Below, one piece after another: positions 9,269-18,897 of a DNA stretch of 64,000 nucleotides. Source of the DNA: Bactericera cockerelli (lineage: Eukaryota > Arthropoda > Insecta > Hemiptera > Triozidae); contig CM044966.1 in the NCBI GenBank assembly GCA_024516035.1, positions 20,220,576 to 20,284,575 of the forward strand, in the 5' to 3' direction. Under the pieces are notes generated by a model. The model was not told the origin of the DNA, made no database searches, and saw only the letters and a list, made by a program, of their open reading frames with translations. Position numbers and translations under genes: made by a program. Position 1 is the first letter of the stretch; each line of letters starts with the position of its first letter.

Positions 9269-11419
9269 TTGATATGCTCAAGTCCTGTACTGAGGTATTT
9301 TGATGATTCAAAACAGTTAGTAATAGAAACTGATTCGTCCAAAGATGGTATTGGATCTTGTTTGTTGATTGAAAATCAACCTGTTTCGTTTGCATCTCGT
9401 GCTTTGACAAAATGTGAACAAATGTATGCACAGATAGAAAAGGAGCTCCTGGCTATTGTTTTTGCGACTGAGAAATTTCATCAGTTTATATATGGAAAAC
9501 CAGTAGTAGTTTATTCTGATCATAAACCTTTAATGACAATAATGAAAAAATGCATTAACGATGTTCCTGCAAGATTACAGCGTATGTTATTACGTCTCTT
9601 CAAATATGATTTGAAAGTTATTTATAAACCAGGTTCTCAAATGTATATTTCAGACGCCCTATCTCGTTCTTATCCAAAAGATGTCCCAGAGGATCCTGTG
9701 AGTGAAGACTACATGGTTCATGAGGTAATGGTATGCAGCTTGTCATCACAGTTGTGTTTGTCTGATAGTCGAAAGAATGAGATAATCCAGATGACAAGGA
9801 CAGATCCAAGTCTTCAGCTATTGAAATCTATTTTGATTAATGGATGGCCTGATACTAAAAATGATGTTCCTCTGGAAATACGTATGTATTGGCAACATAG
9901 AAATGAAATATGTGTTGAAGATGATTTATTATTTTATAATAATCGTGTAATTGTTCCAACTAAATTAAGACAAGTAATGTTGAAAGAAATTCACGAGGGA
10001 CATCTTGGGATAGTAAAATGTAAATCACGTGCTCGAGACTCATTGTTTTGGACTTCTATGAATGCAGATATTCAGAATATGATTGAAAATTGTAGAATAT
10101 GTGTTCAAAATTCTAGAAATAATCAAAAAGAACCATTGAATCCATTACCTATGCCTTATCGTGCTTGGGAACGTATTTCTGCTGATATATTTACTTACAA
10201 TAATAATGACTATTTGGTTTTGGTCGATTCTTATTCCATGTGGATTGAAATGTTTATGATTCAAAGGAAATCTGCTCAAGAGCTCATAAAACATATGAAG
10301 AGTACTTTTAGTAGATATGGCGTACCAGATGTTTTGTTTAGTGATAATGTCCCTTTTAATAGTGAACCATACAGATTGTTTGCAAAAGAATGGAATTTTA
10401 ATCAAGTTTTCTCAAGTCCTACTTACAGTCAGTCAAATGGCTTAGCAGAAAAATCTGTGTCTATTTGTAAAAACATTTTAAAAAAATGCAATGAAGATAA
10501 CACTGACATTAATATTGCTTTGTTAAATTATAGAAATACTACTTTGGCTGGCATGTCATACTCCCCATCAGAATTGTTTTTCAATAGGAAATTAAAAACA
10601 AAATTGCCTATCAATTCAAAATTGCTTCAACCAAAACTAAATAATGATTTTCAAGAGAATTGGCAAAGAAAAGTGAAGAAACAAGAAGAAAATTATAATC
10701 AACATGTTAAATCGCTCCCAAATTTGAATAATGACGAACAAGTATTTATGCAATTAAATGGAAAATGGAAACCTGGCAAAATTATTAAAAAAGATGAAAA
10801 TCCAAGATCATATCTAGTGGAAAGCAATGGCAGAGAATACAGAAGAAATCGTGTCCACTTAAAGCCATTTCACGGGAGTTTTATGAGAAATGAAGAAATG
10901 AATTATGAAAAGAGAAGAATGTGTTTATTAGATGATGATTTTTCTTATGATACAAATGACAATTTAGAAAATAATAATGTTGACAATGCACAAGGAACTG
11001 ATGAAGAAGGTGAAACATTTGTGATTTGTCAAGATGATAAAGTTAATGATGAAAACGTACAATACAATGTTAACAATCACGAGAATCATGAAGAAGATGA
11101 AACATTTGTAATCTGTCAAGATGATAAAGTCAATGATGAAAATGTACAATACAATATTAACAATCAGCAGGATCATGACAAGAGTAACAGAGTCAATGAT
11201 GAAAATATGAAAAATGATGATAACAATCAGGAGAATCATGATATGATTAATACAGTCAATGATGAAAATACGCAGTATGATAACAACAATCAAGAGGAAA
11301 ACATTCCTATCAATAGTTCATTTGAAATACCTGAAAATAGTCATGCAAGAAGATCATCTCGTAATAGAAGACCACCTGTAACATTTGGGGACTTTGTCAC
11401 CTGGCCCAAATGGGCTTAA
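9269..11419 (+). CDS. Gypsy RNase H, integrase and acidic tail
   Basis: A 716-codon frame, intact downstream of the TIR insertion. RNase H residues include D22 (ETDSSKDGIG) and D84 (YSDHKPL). The integrase zinc-binding module is H242, H245, C275, C278 (HEGHLG ... CRIC). The catalytic triad is D306 (SADIF), D359 (FSDNVPF) and E394 (GLAEKS), with exactly 34 residues between the last two (D,D35E type). After the core, residues about 560-690 are an Asn/Asp/Glu-rich tail with a repeated DDKVNDENVQYN block, ending in RRSSRNRRPPVTFGDFV, a motif common at the end of mag-like integrases. The frame's first codons lie just after the insertion, so its apparent start is not a real initiator. Confidence 0.88.
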   Translation: MICSSPVLRYFDDSKQLVIETDSSKDGIGSCLLIENQPVSFASRALTKCEQMYAQIEKELLAIVFATEKFHQFIYGKPVVVYSDHKPLMTIMKKCINDVPARLQRMLLRLFKYDLKVIYKPGSQMYISDALSRSYPKDVPEDPVSEDYMVHEVMVCSLSSQLCLSDSRKNEIIQMTRTDPSLQLLKSILINGWPDTKNDVPLEIRMYWQHRNEICVEDDLLFYNNRVIVPTKLRQVMLKEIHEGHLGIVKCKSRARDSLFWTSMNADIQNMIENCRICVQNSRNNQKEPLNPLPMPYRAWERISADIFTYNNNDYLVLVDSYSMWIEMFMIQRKSAQELIKHMKSTFSRYGVPDVLFSDNVPFNSEPYRLFAKEWNFNQVFSSPTYSQSNGLAEKSVSICKNILKKCNEDNTDINIALLNYRNTTLAGMSYSPSELFFNRKLKTKLPINSKLLQPKLNNDFQENWQRKVKKQEENYNQHVKSLPNLNNDEQVFMQLNGKWKPGKIIKKDENPRSYLVESNGREYRRNRVHLKPFHGSFMRNEEMNYEKRRMCLLDDDFSYDTNDNLENNNVDNAQGTDEEGETFVICQDDKVNDENVQYNVNNHENHEEDETFVICQDDKVNDENVQYNINNQQDHDKSNRVNDENMKNDDNNQENHDMINTVNDENTQYDNNNQEENIPINSSFEIPENSHARRSSRNRRPPVTFGDFVTWPKWA

Positions 11420-11429
11420 GTGAGAGAGA
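11420..11429 (+). promoter_or_regulatory. Polypurine tract before the 3' LTR
   Basis: The GTGAGAGAGA stretch lies directly upstream of the 3' LTR, in the position of the plus-strand primer. Confidence 0.55.
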
Positions 11430-11564
11430 TGTTAGATATTATCTTGAACTATATTCTAGTTTTCGGCCAGCTATAAATAATGTGATCTTTGCTGTAGTAT
11501 CAGTTCTAATAAAGTTGCCTATGTTCCCTTCCTATGTTTCCTTGTGTTTTCTCAATATCTAATA
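11430..11564 (+). repeat. 3' LTR of the gypsy element
   Basis: Same 135 bp as the 5' LTR except CAATATCTAATA at the end. It is followed by the AATTC target duplication. Confidence 0.9.
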
Positions 11565-12291
11565 AATTCCGTGTCCGTGAGATAGGTATTGATACCTAAA
11601 TCACGGTGGTGAGAGGATTATATGGACGCCCAAATCCAATGTCTAGGCTCCTTTCATGTCCATAGTATACAATTGATCACAAGCTAGATTACGACAGACC
11701 TTGGTTCCTTGACATTCGTATATAATATATATATGACTGCGTCCCGCCAGGTTTAAAGCAATAATCTTTTAGGGCGATCCGAATTTCGTTGAAACAAAAT
11801 TCGATTTCGACAATTTTAAATTTATGCACAAAAATAGACCAAGTGCCATGCGCGATCTTCAAAACATTAATCTCAGCGACTTCACTTTACCTCATCGCCC
11901 TCATCGGCAAGTTAACAGATGAAGAAATATAAAAAAAAAATGAAGCTGGGAAGCAATGACTGTAGTAAGGTAAAAGAGAAAAAGGGATAGTTTAATGAGA
12001 ATTAAAAATGAATTATTCTAGAGAATTTTTCGTAAATAATGTTTATGGTTGTTTGTTGAACCCTGTTGAATAATCAAATTCGTTGTTTATTTCTATAGAG
12101 TAAAGATTATTATATTTAATTATTTGACAAATGATCAAACACCAAATACGCCTCAATTTCACATAGTGAAGGTTTTTTTTTAAATTACCGCCACAATTTT
12201 GTTTATATTCTTGCCAATCCCTGAATTTGCAAAAAGTAAGCGTATTTCGAGCGAAACGCTGATTTTGAGGTTAAGTGAAGAACCCATCACT
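11565..12291. other. Flank between gypsy and SINE fragment; no gene recognised
   Basis: AT-rich unique sequence with a piece related to the hairpin at 4040-4152 near 11735-11750. No frame or RNA gene is supportable. Confidence 0.45.
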
Positions 12292-12420
12292 AGTCAAACC
12301 CAGGCTGAGTTATGGGAAGCAGGTTTGTGAGTTTCTTGCGAATCGAGTTTAACACCCCCATCCTATATAACCATGTAATTGAAAATGATGTTAAACCCTA
12401 TTCAAACCAACGAAACTTTG
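12292..12420 (+). repeat. SINE tail fragment (5S-SINE-like body)
   Basis: Carries AAACCCAGGCTGAGTTATGG, GCAGGTTTGTGAGTTTCTTG and GATGTTAAACCCTATTCAAA, matching the body and 3' end of the 5S-derived SINE at 37744-38014. The same fragment recurs at about 40604 and 52146 in units 3 and 4, so it predates the duplications. Confidence 0.65.
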
Positions 12421-12774
12421 TCAATTTACAAGATTGATATTTTTTTTGAATTTTACAAGTGTTAATTTCTCTTCACCTGACCATTGTATCCATAACAGAT
12501 CCAACTTTTCCTCTCAAAGTTAATCTCATGCATGCGGAAACTCTGCGCTCTAAGTTCTCTTGTTATTGCAGTTGTTTTTTTCTTTGAAAAAACCTTCACC
12601 AATGATCAGGTATATGTCTCACTAGAGGACTCTAAACAGAAAATGTACTAGCTGTAGCCAAGCTATTTATTTTAGAAAATGAAGTTTTGCCCCAACACCA
12701 CTCTCACATCACTTTAGGGTACATTACCTTCACATCAATGCCATTCCAGAAACAAAAAAAAACTTGGTTAGAAT

Positions 12775-12855
12775 TTTACGCTCCAGCTGGGATTCAAACC
12801 CGCAACTTCTGGGTCAGGGACTAATGCTTTTAACCAATGAGTCAGGGAGGTTGGC
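12775..12855 (-). repeat. tRNA-derived SINE head, unit 1
   Basis: On the minus strand the block has an A-box-like TGACTCATTGGTTA and a B-box-like GCGGGTTTGAATCCC at tRNA spacing. The acceptor arms do not pair, so this is a SINE promoter rather than a tRNA gene. Orthologous copies are at 23397-23475, 41082-41155 and 52633-52706. Confidence 0.65.
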
Positions 12856-13124
12856 TAGCCAAGCTCCATGACTCATTGGATACAAAAACAATGGCAAGTT
12901 TTATAAATATATGAAAGCGGGGAACTGGTAGGCTCATCTCAACCCCATCATATCTGAATCAATTGCCTCCCTGCACCATAGTCCCATCATTTCTACAGAA
13001 AAAGGCACAAATATTTTGGATTTAAAAAATAAAAAAATATTGATATTTTGCTTAGTATTTGTGTTATTTTATCACAATTTAGTTAGTATTACAGAATTAT
13101 AGGACTTGTTAATCTCTTCTTCTT

Positions 13125-13205
13125 TTTTAATTTGGGTTTACTGTTGCTTTCAACTGCTAGGTCATTTCACAACCTCACCCTGCCTGGCTTGCGTAGGAAT
13201 GTCAG
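13125..13205 (-). repeat. SINE body fragment, unit 1
   Basis: Minus-strand piece of the same body (TTTGGGTTTACTGTTGCTTT and ACCTCACCCTGCCTGGCTTG on the + strand). Copies are at 23735-23850, 41430-41540 and 52980-53095. Confidence 0.55.
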
Positions 13206-13335
13206 CATGACAAAGTCTTCAAGTCTTTAATAATTTGGATGATAATATTTTATTGTAGTTCAATCATATTCTGAAGATTGATCATAAGCACAGTGAACGA
13301 GACAAATTTAATCATCTGAAGACTCCTACACCATC

Positions 13336-13420
13336 ATGATAACAACTGAAGGTAGCGCAACACCTGGAGTATGGAGCACCACCCTTATTGAAGTGAATAC
13401 AGTTCTTGGTTTCTTTGAAG
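13336..13420 (+). CDS. Zinc-finger gene copy 1, exon 1
   Basis: ATG at 13336, 28 codons plus one base, then a GAAG|GTATGG donor. The peptide begins MITTEGSATPGVW and ends LGFFE. The frame would run on a little past the donor, but splicing to 14004 is preferred: the split codon closes in phase, and the same 85-nt exon with the same donor is present in all four units (23981, 41676, 53230). This exon would supply the N-terminus of the zinc-finger protein. No signal peptide or domain is recognised. No TATA box or initiator was identified upstream. Confidence 0.6.
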
Positions 13421-14003
13421 GTATGGATGTAGAACCTGAGGTAGATGTGTTTTTCAAGTATGTTTTTTTTTACTGTCTAGCCTGTTTTCAAAATATTATA
13501 AATTTAGATTGAATAACAATGGCTGGTGCTATCATAATATGACAAACCTCACGTTGGCTCAATTGCAGAGTCACTCAATACCAGAACAATAGAATTTGTC
13601 AAATCCTTTATGAACTAGGGTTTCCAATCCAATATTTATAAATAAACCCAGGTTCCATCAAATTGACAGAACTGGCCATAAGGTTTTTTGAATTTATTTA
13701 CACAAATTATGGTAAAAGTCTAGTATTGATGAAAAGCTTCATAATACAATTTCTGGCTAGACTGATTTTTTCCCTCAAGAAAATTGTAAACAAAGGTAAA
13801 TTCTCCCTCTCAGTTTACAAAATGTTGATTCCTTGAAGTATTATGTTGTTGAGAATTACAAAATCAGAGCAAAGAATTTTTTTAACTTAAATGAACTCAA
13901 TTTTCCAATTTCTAGTATTAGAAATTATAAGAAGTAAAATTATTATGAAGAAATTCTTGAATAAATCAATGCAAAACTGCCTTGTTTTGATACTATTTTA
14001 CAG

Positions 14004-14190
14004 ATACCCGTAATGTTCTCTTCAATCAAAATACTGTGTATACATCAAAAATTAAAACCGAAAAATCAGAATCCAAACCAGATATTGCTAATCAGATAAC
14101 ATTGAATTGGATGCAACATTTAAACTTTGCCAAGGACCAAGGAGGAGAAAACTTGTTGGCTTTCTATTACAGTGGATGTCTGTTTTTCAT
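14004..14190 (+). CDS. Zinc-finger gene copy 1, exon 2
   Basis: Preceded by ATTTTACAG and followed by the strong donor GTAAGC. The exon is 187 nt and open in the phase set by exon 1. It encodes TRNVLFNQNTVYTSKIKTEK, then SESKPDIANQ and a hydrophobic-leaning end, LLAFYYSGCLFF. IKTE fits the SUMO-acceptor consensus (hydrophobic-K-x-E). It ends two bases into a codon, which the first base of exon 3 completes. The same length and splice sites recur in the other three units. Confidence 0.6.
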
Positions 14191-14295
14191 GTAAGCATTG
14201 GTAGTAACTTAATCTGTAAAATTTTGTACTATTAAATAAATAGATAAGGGATATAAATTAATATAAATAAGGGATATTATTATTATTAAAAGTTG

Positions 14296-14541
14296 TTATA
14301 ATGAGGGTTTTAGGTGCGAGATTGTCTCTAACTTATATTGGAGATGTTCTCTGTTAAAATTCTCTGTAATTTGTTTTGCTACTTTGTCTGTCCCACCCTT
14401 TTCTGTTCGGATGAAGATATCATTACTTACCGTTTTCCCTGTATCTTTAATTTCAACTCCTAGTGAGGCCAGGTCAAGGTTTTCCTTGACTTTCCCTGCC
14501 ATGCTGGCGTGCGACAAAGTTTTAGAATAGGATATTCTCAC
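14296..14541 (-). pseudogene. Antisense LINE ORF1, C-terminal part (unit 1)
   Basis: An 81-codon minus-strand frame containing MAGKVKENLDLASLGVEIKD and DIFIRTEKGGTDKVAKQ. This pattern (a KVKENxDLxSLGVEIKxTxK-type segment followed by a RTxxG turn) resembles Gag-like ORF1 proteins of R1/I-type LINEs. It is separated from the upstream 178-codon frame by indels at about 14541-14892. Confidence 0.55.
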
Positions 14542-14891
14542 TGTCTGATAATCTCTTACCTTTACACTCTTCTTATCTTTGTCTGTGGGAGGCCATGCAG
14601 GATGATTTCAAATTATTTACCATATAAATTTAATTATGCCATTCTCCTGGTTTGCTTGATGTCTCTAGGGTTAGTTGTCGACATGTGGGTATTCTTTATA
14701 TTTTTTTCTCATCAATTTTTTCAACAAGTTTCTTAATGTCTTTCTTTGCCTCCTGTGACCAAAAAGCCATATCTTGTTTAAAGTTCCTTTTAATCTTTCT
14801 TGATTTTACTTCGATGTGTTGGACACCCTCTAAGACAAAACAGTCTAGAAATAGATTTACAATGTCCCCAAGGCTTTCTCTGACAGTGAGG

Positions 14892-15428
14892 TCAGACCCA
14901 GGTTTTATTCTTCCTCTGATGAGAAAATAAGTGTTGAGTTCCCCTTCTTACCTTATGAAAGGGAGTGACTCCTGTCCACTTTGACTCTTTTGAATGCAGA
15001 TTCGGGCATTTCTTGGCATCTAACAGTTTGTTCAAGTAGCTCCCATCGGTTGCACATTCATGGATCATCATATCTCTTACCTTTCTTGTCTTTTCCTCTT
15101 TTGTGTCCTTTGTATCGCTCACCATTTGCTGGTCACTTCTTCGTATTCCCTGCTTTACTTTTTCCACTTCCCGAAGTGCCTCCTCAGGTTTCATGATAAA
15201 CTCCTTCAACAGGGATCTGCTTCCAGGGTTCCAGTTTAGCCAGAGCCCCATCTGATCAATCTCCTTACACATCGCCTCAACATTCCTTGTGTACACCTCC
15301 ACGGGATCCTCCGCGATCTCCTCATCAGTACCTGGTGTACCGCCGAACTGCTCATCACTTTGCTCCCCTGTGCCAGTGGTATTGTTAGGATTCCTCATCT
15401 GACTTCTAGCACAATGTTTACACTTCAC
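14892..15428 (-). CDS. Antisense LINE ORF1, N-terminal part (unit 1)
   Basis: A 178-codon frame inside intron 2 of zinc-finger copy 1, opposite in strand. It begins MKCKHCARS (a CX2C pair), continues with an acidic Thr/Gly-rich linker, and has a coiled-coil-like stretch (EEALREVEKVKQGIRRSDQQ). I do not recognise a named domain in this part. I assign it to a LINE ORF1 because in unit 2 the same strand continues to an endonuclease (26100-26631). Copies with 177 codons and very few changes are at 43231-43764 and 55686-56219; the unit 2 copy is broken. A host-derived function is not excluded, but nothing shows one. Confidence 0.55.
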   Translation of the reverse strand: MKCKHCARSQMRNPNNTTGTGEQSDEQFGGTPGTDEEIAEDPVEVYTRNVEAMCKEIDQMGLWLNWNPGSRSLLKEFIMKPEEALREVEKVKQGIRRSDQQMVSDTKDTKEEKTRKVRDMMIHECATDGSYLNKLLDAKKCPNLHSKESKWTGVTPFHKVRRGTQHLFSHQRKNKTWV

Positions 15429-15703
15429 AAAGCTGGTTACTCAGGAATTTGCTGACGCACGGTCCTGAGTCCAGAACACTTTCCTAAGTTAGAAAATAAT
15501 ATGATTGTTTATTTTTAATTTTACGAGAAAAATAACGACATTGACACACTTGCTTACGCTTTCCCATCTCAAACCAAACTCTGTCTGCCATGTATGTGTG
15601 TCCCAAATCTGCTGAACTTGTATATCAGTCCTTGTCTTTTTTCATATTTACACTGGACAATCCTGTATAAAATCATGTTTGTCATCATTTTTCTTGTTCC
15701 CAG

Positions 15704-18593
15704 AGTGACTAAAACCATTCCTCCCAAGACAGAACTTCTTGTAAGGAACTATAATCATGCTATCTGCCGCAAAAGAGAATGCTCAACACTCAATCATGAT
15801 GAGAATAAACATCTTGATAACACCTGGTTCATTTGTATGCTATGCAGAATTCTCTTTCCTTCACTAAACAATGTAATGAAACACACCAGATTTTGCAACA
15901 AAACTGGATGTATAATTGCCAAAAAAGATTACAATAAAGAAATAAACACTACTGAACAATACAACCTTTGCACAGTGTCACCTTGTGCATGCAATGGAGA
16001 AGCAGTGTTGGAGGATATCAATTGTGAGCCACAGGACATTGGACATATGGAATCTACAGATGGACCTCCTTCAAACACACTTCATGAAACTGAATTCCAT
16101 ATAGATAATATTAAATGTGAGCCACAAGGCAGTGTATATGTAGAATCTACAGACGCACCTCCTTCAAACACACTTCATGAAACTGAATTATTTACAGATA
16201 ATATTAAATGTGAGCCACAGGATAGTGAACATATAGAATCTACAGATGCATCTCCGTCAAACACACTTCATGAAACTGAATGTCATACAGATAATATTAA
16301 ATGTGAGCCACAAGGCAGTGTATATGTAGAATCTACAGACGCACCTCCTTCAAACACAATTCATGAAACTGAATTCCACGTAAACAGTATTAAATTTGAG
16401 ACACAAGGCATTGTATATATTAAAGATAATATCCTTATAGATAATATTGAATGTGAGCCACAGGACAGTGAATATATAAAATCTACAGACCAGAACTCGT
16501 GTATTTTGCTAGATAATCTCAACAAACATTTAGATAAACACAGAGAAGAAAAACTTTATGAATGTGATAAATGTAAAAAGACATTTTCTTTTCTATTCCA
16601 TCTTAAAAATCATATTGCTACACATACTAGTTTAAAGCCTTTCAGTTGCGACATATGTGGAAAGTCTCATGCTCAATCAAGCCATTTAAAATCTCATATG
16701 AGGATTCACTCTGGTGAGAAGCCTTTCAGTTGTGAGATTTGTACAAAATCTTTCACTGAATCTAGTACTTTTAAAAAACACTTGAGTATTCACACTGGTG
16801 AGAAGCCATTCAGTTGTGAGAAATGTAGAAAATCTTTCACTGTATCTAGTACTTTAAAAAAACACTTGAGGATTCACACTGGTGAGAAGCCTTTCAGTTG
16901 TGAGATATGTAGAAAATCTTTCACTGAATCTTGGAATTTAAAAAAACACTTGAGGATTCACACTGGTGAGAAGCCTTTCAGTTGTGAGGTATGTAGAAAA
17001 TCTTTCACTAGATCAAGCCATTTAAAATCTCATATGAGGATTCACTCTGGTGAGAAGCCTTTCAGTTGTGAGATTTGTAGAAAATCTTTCACTGAATCAA
17101 GTTCTTTAAAAATTCACAAGAGGATTCACACTGGTGAGAAGCCATTCAGTTGTGAGAAATGTAGAAAATCTTTCACTGTATCTAGTGCTTTAAAAAATCA
17201 CTTGAGGATTCACACTGGTGAGAAGCCTTTCAGTTGTGAGATATGTAGAAAATCTTTCACTGAATCTTGGAATTTAAAAAAACACTTGAGGATTCACACT
17301 GGTGAGAAGCCTTTCAGTTGTGAGATATGTAGAAAATCTTTCACTCGATCAAGCCATTTAAAATCTCATATGTGGATTCACTCTGGTGAGAAGCCTTTCA
17401 GTTGTGAGATTTGTAGAAAATCTTTCACTGAATCAAGTTCTTTAAAAATTCACAAGAGGATTCACACTGGTGAGAAGCCTTTCAGTTGTGAGGTCTGTAG
17501 AAAATCTTTTACTCAATCTCGTGATTTAAAATATCACATGAGGCTTCACACTGGTGAGAATCCTTTCACTTGTGAAATATGTAGAAAATCTTTCATTGTT
17601 TCTAGTCGTTTAGAAATTCACATGAGGATTCACAGTGGTGAGAAGCCTTTCAGTTGTGAGATCTGTAGAAAATCTTTCACTCAATCTTGTAATTTAAAAA
17701 GTCACATGAAGATTCACACTGGTGAGAAGCCTTTCAATTGTAAGGTATGTAGAAAATCTTTCAATAAATCTTGTGATTTCAAAAGTCACATGAAGATTCA
17801 CACTGGTGAGAAGCCATTCAGTTGTGAGATATGTAGAAAATCTTTTACTCGATCCAATGATTTAAAAATTCACAAGAGGATTCACACTGGTGAGAAGCCT
17901 TTCAGTTGTGAGGTATGTAGAAAATCTTTCACTGAATCTTCTAATTTAAAAAAGCACATGAGGATTCACACTGGTGAGAAGCCTTTCAGTTGTGAGGTAT
18001 GTAGAAAATCTTTCACTCGATCCAGTGATTTAAAAAGTCACATGATGGTTCACACTTGTGAGAATCCTTTCAGTTGTGAGGTATGTAGAAAATCTTTCAC
18101 TCGATCCAGTGATTTAAAAAGACACATGAGGGTTCACACTGGTGAGAAGCCTTTCAGTTGTGAGGTATGTAGAAAATCTTTCACTCGATCCAGTGATTTA
18201 AAAAGTCACATGATGCTTCACACTGGTGAGAAGCCATTTAGTTGTGAGATATGTAGAAAATCTTTCACTCGATCCGGTGATTTAAAAAGTCACATGAGGA
18301 TTCACACTGGTGAGAAGCCTTTCAGTTGTAAGGTATGTAGAAAATCTTTCACTGAATCAAGTTCTTTAAAAATTCACAAGAGGATTCACACTGGTGAGAA
18401 GCCTTTCAGTTGTGAGGTATGTAGAAAATCTTTCACTCGATCCAGTGATTTAAAAAGACACATGAGGGTTCACACTGGTGAGAAGCCTTTCAGATGTGAA
18501 ATTTGTAGAAAATCCTATTCTCAATCAGGTAAATTAACTGCACACATGAGAACTCATACTGATGAAAAGCCTTTCAGGTGTAAAGTTTGTTGA
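15704..18593 (+). CDS. Zinc-finger gene copy 1, exon 3: C2HC finger, SUMO-motif repeats, 24 C2H2 fingers
   Basis: The exon follows the acceptor TTTTTCTTGTTCCCAG; an upstream ATG in the same frame (15594) lies in the intron. It encodes a C2HC finger (CMLCRILF...HTRFC), then six repeats of about 31 residues, three with IKCE and one with IKFE. An array of 24 complete C2H2 fingers follows, joined by TGEKP or SGEKP linkers. Such proteins bind DNA in the nucleus; KRAB, ZAD and BTB domains are absent. The scaffold CEICRKSF is almost invariant, while residues at helix positions -1, 2, 3 and 6 vary. The frame ends at TGA 18591-18593, where sibling fingers have AGA, so the stop looks like a point mutation. 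Fingers continue degenerately to 18897. Confidence 0.85.

Positions 18594-18897
<304 letters not shown>

Larger units (their letters stand above)
4269..11564 (+). mobile_element. Full-length mag-like Ty3/gypsy LTR retrotransposon, split by a TIR element
   Basis: Two 135-bp LTRs (4269-4403, 11430-11564) differ at one base that I could find, and the element is bounded by AATTC duplications. Between them lie a gag with two zinc knuckles, protease, reverse transcriptase, RNase H and integrase in gypsy order, with no envelope frame. Total length is 7296 bp, but 2.7 kb of that is a later insertion at 6553-9260. The LTRs are very short for the family. The element is non-functional as read: there are frame breaks in gag (about 4820) and near the end of RT (about 6429), as well as the insertion. 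Confidence 0.92.

Noticed and set aside
15594..15703. N-terminus MCVPNLLNLYISPCLFSYLH as the start of the zinc-finger protein
   Set aside because: It lies upstream of a strong acceptor (TTTTTCTTGTTCCCAG), and a stop or indel breaks it in units 3 and 4, whereas exons 1 and 2 are conserved and in phase.
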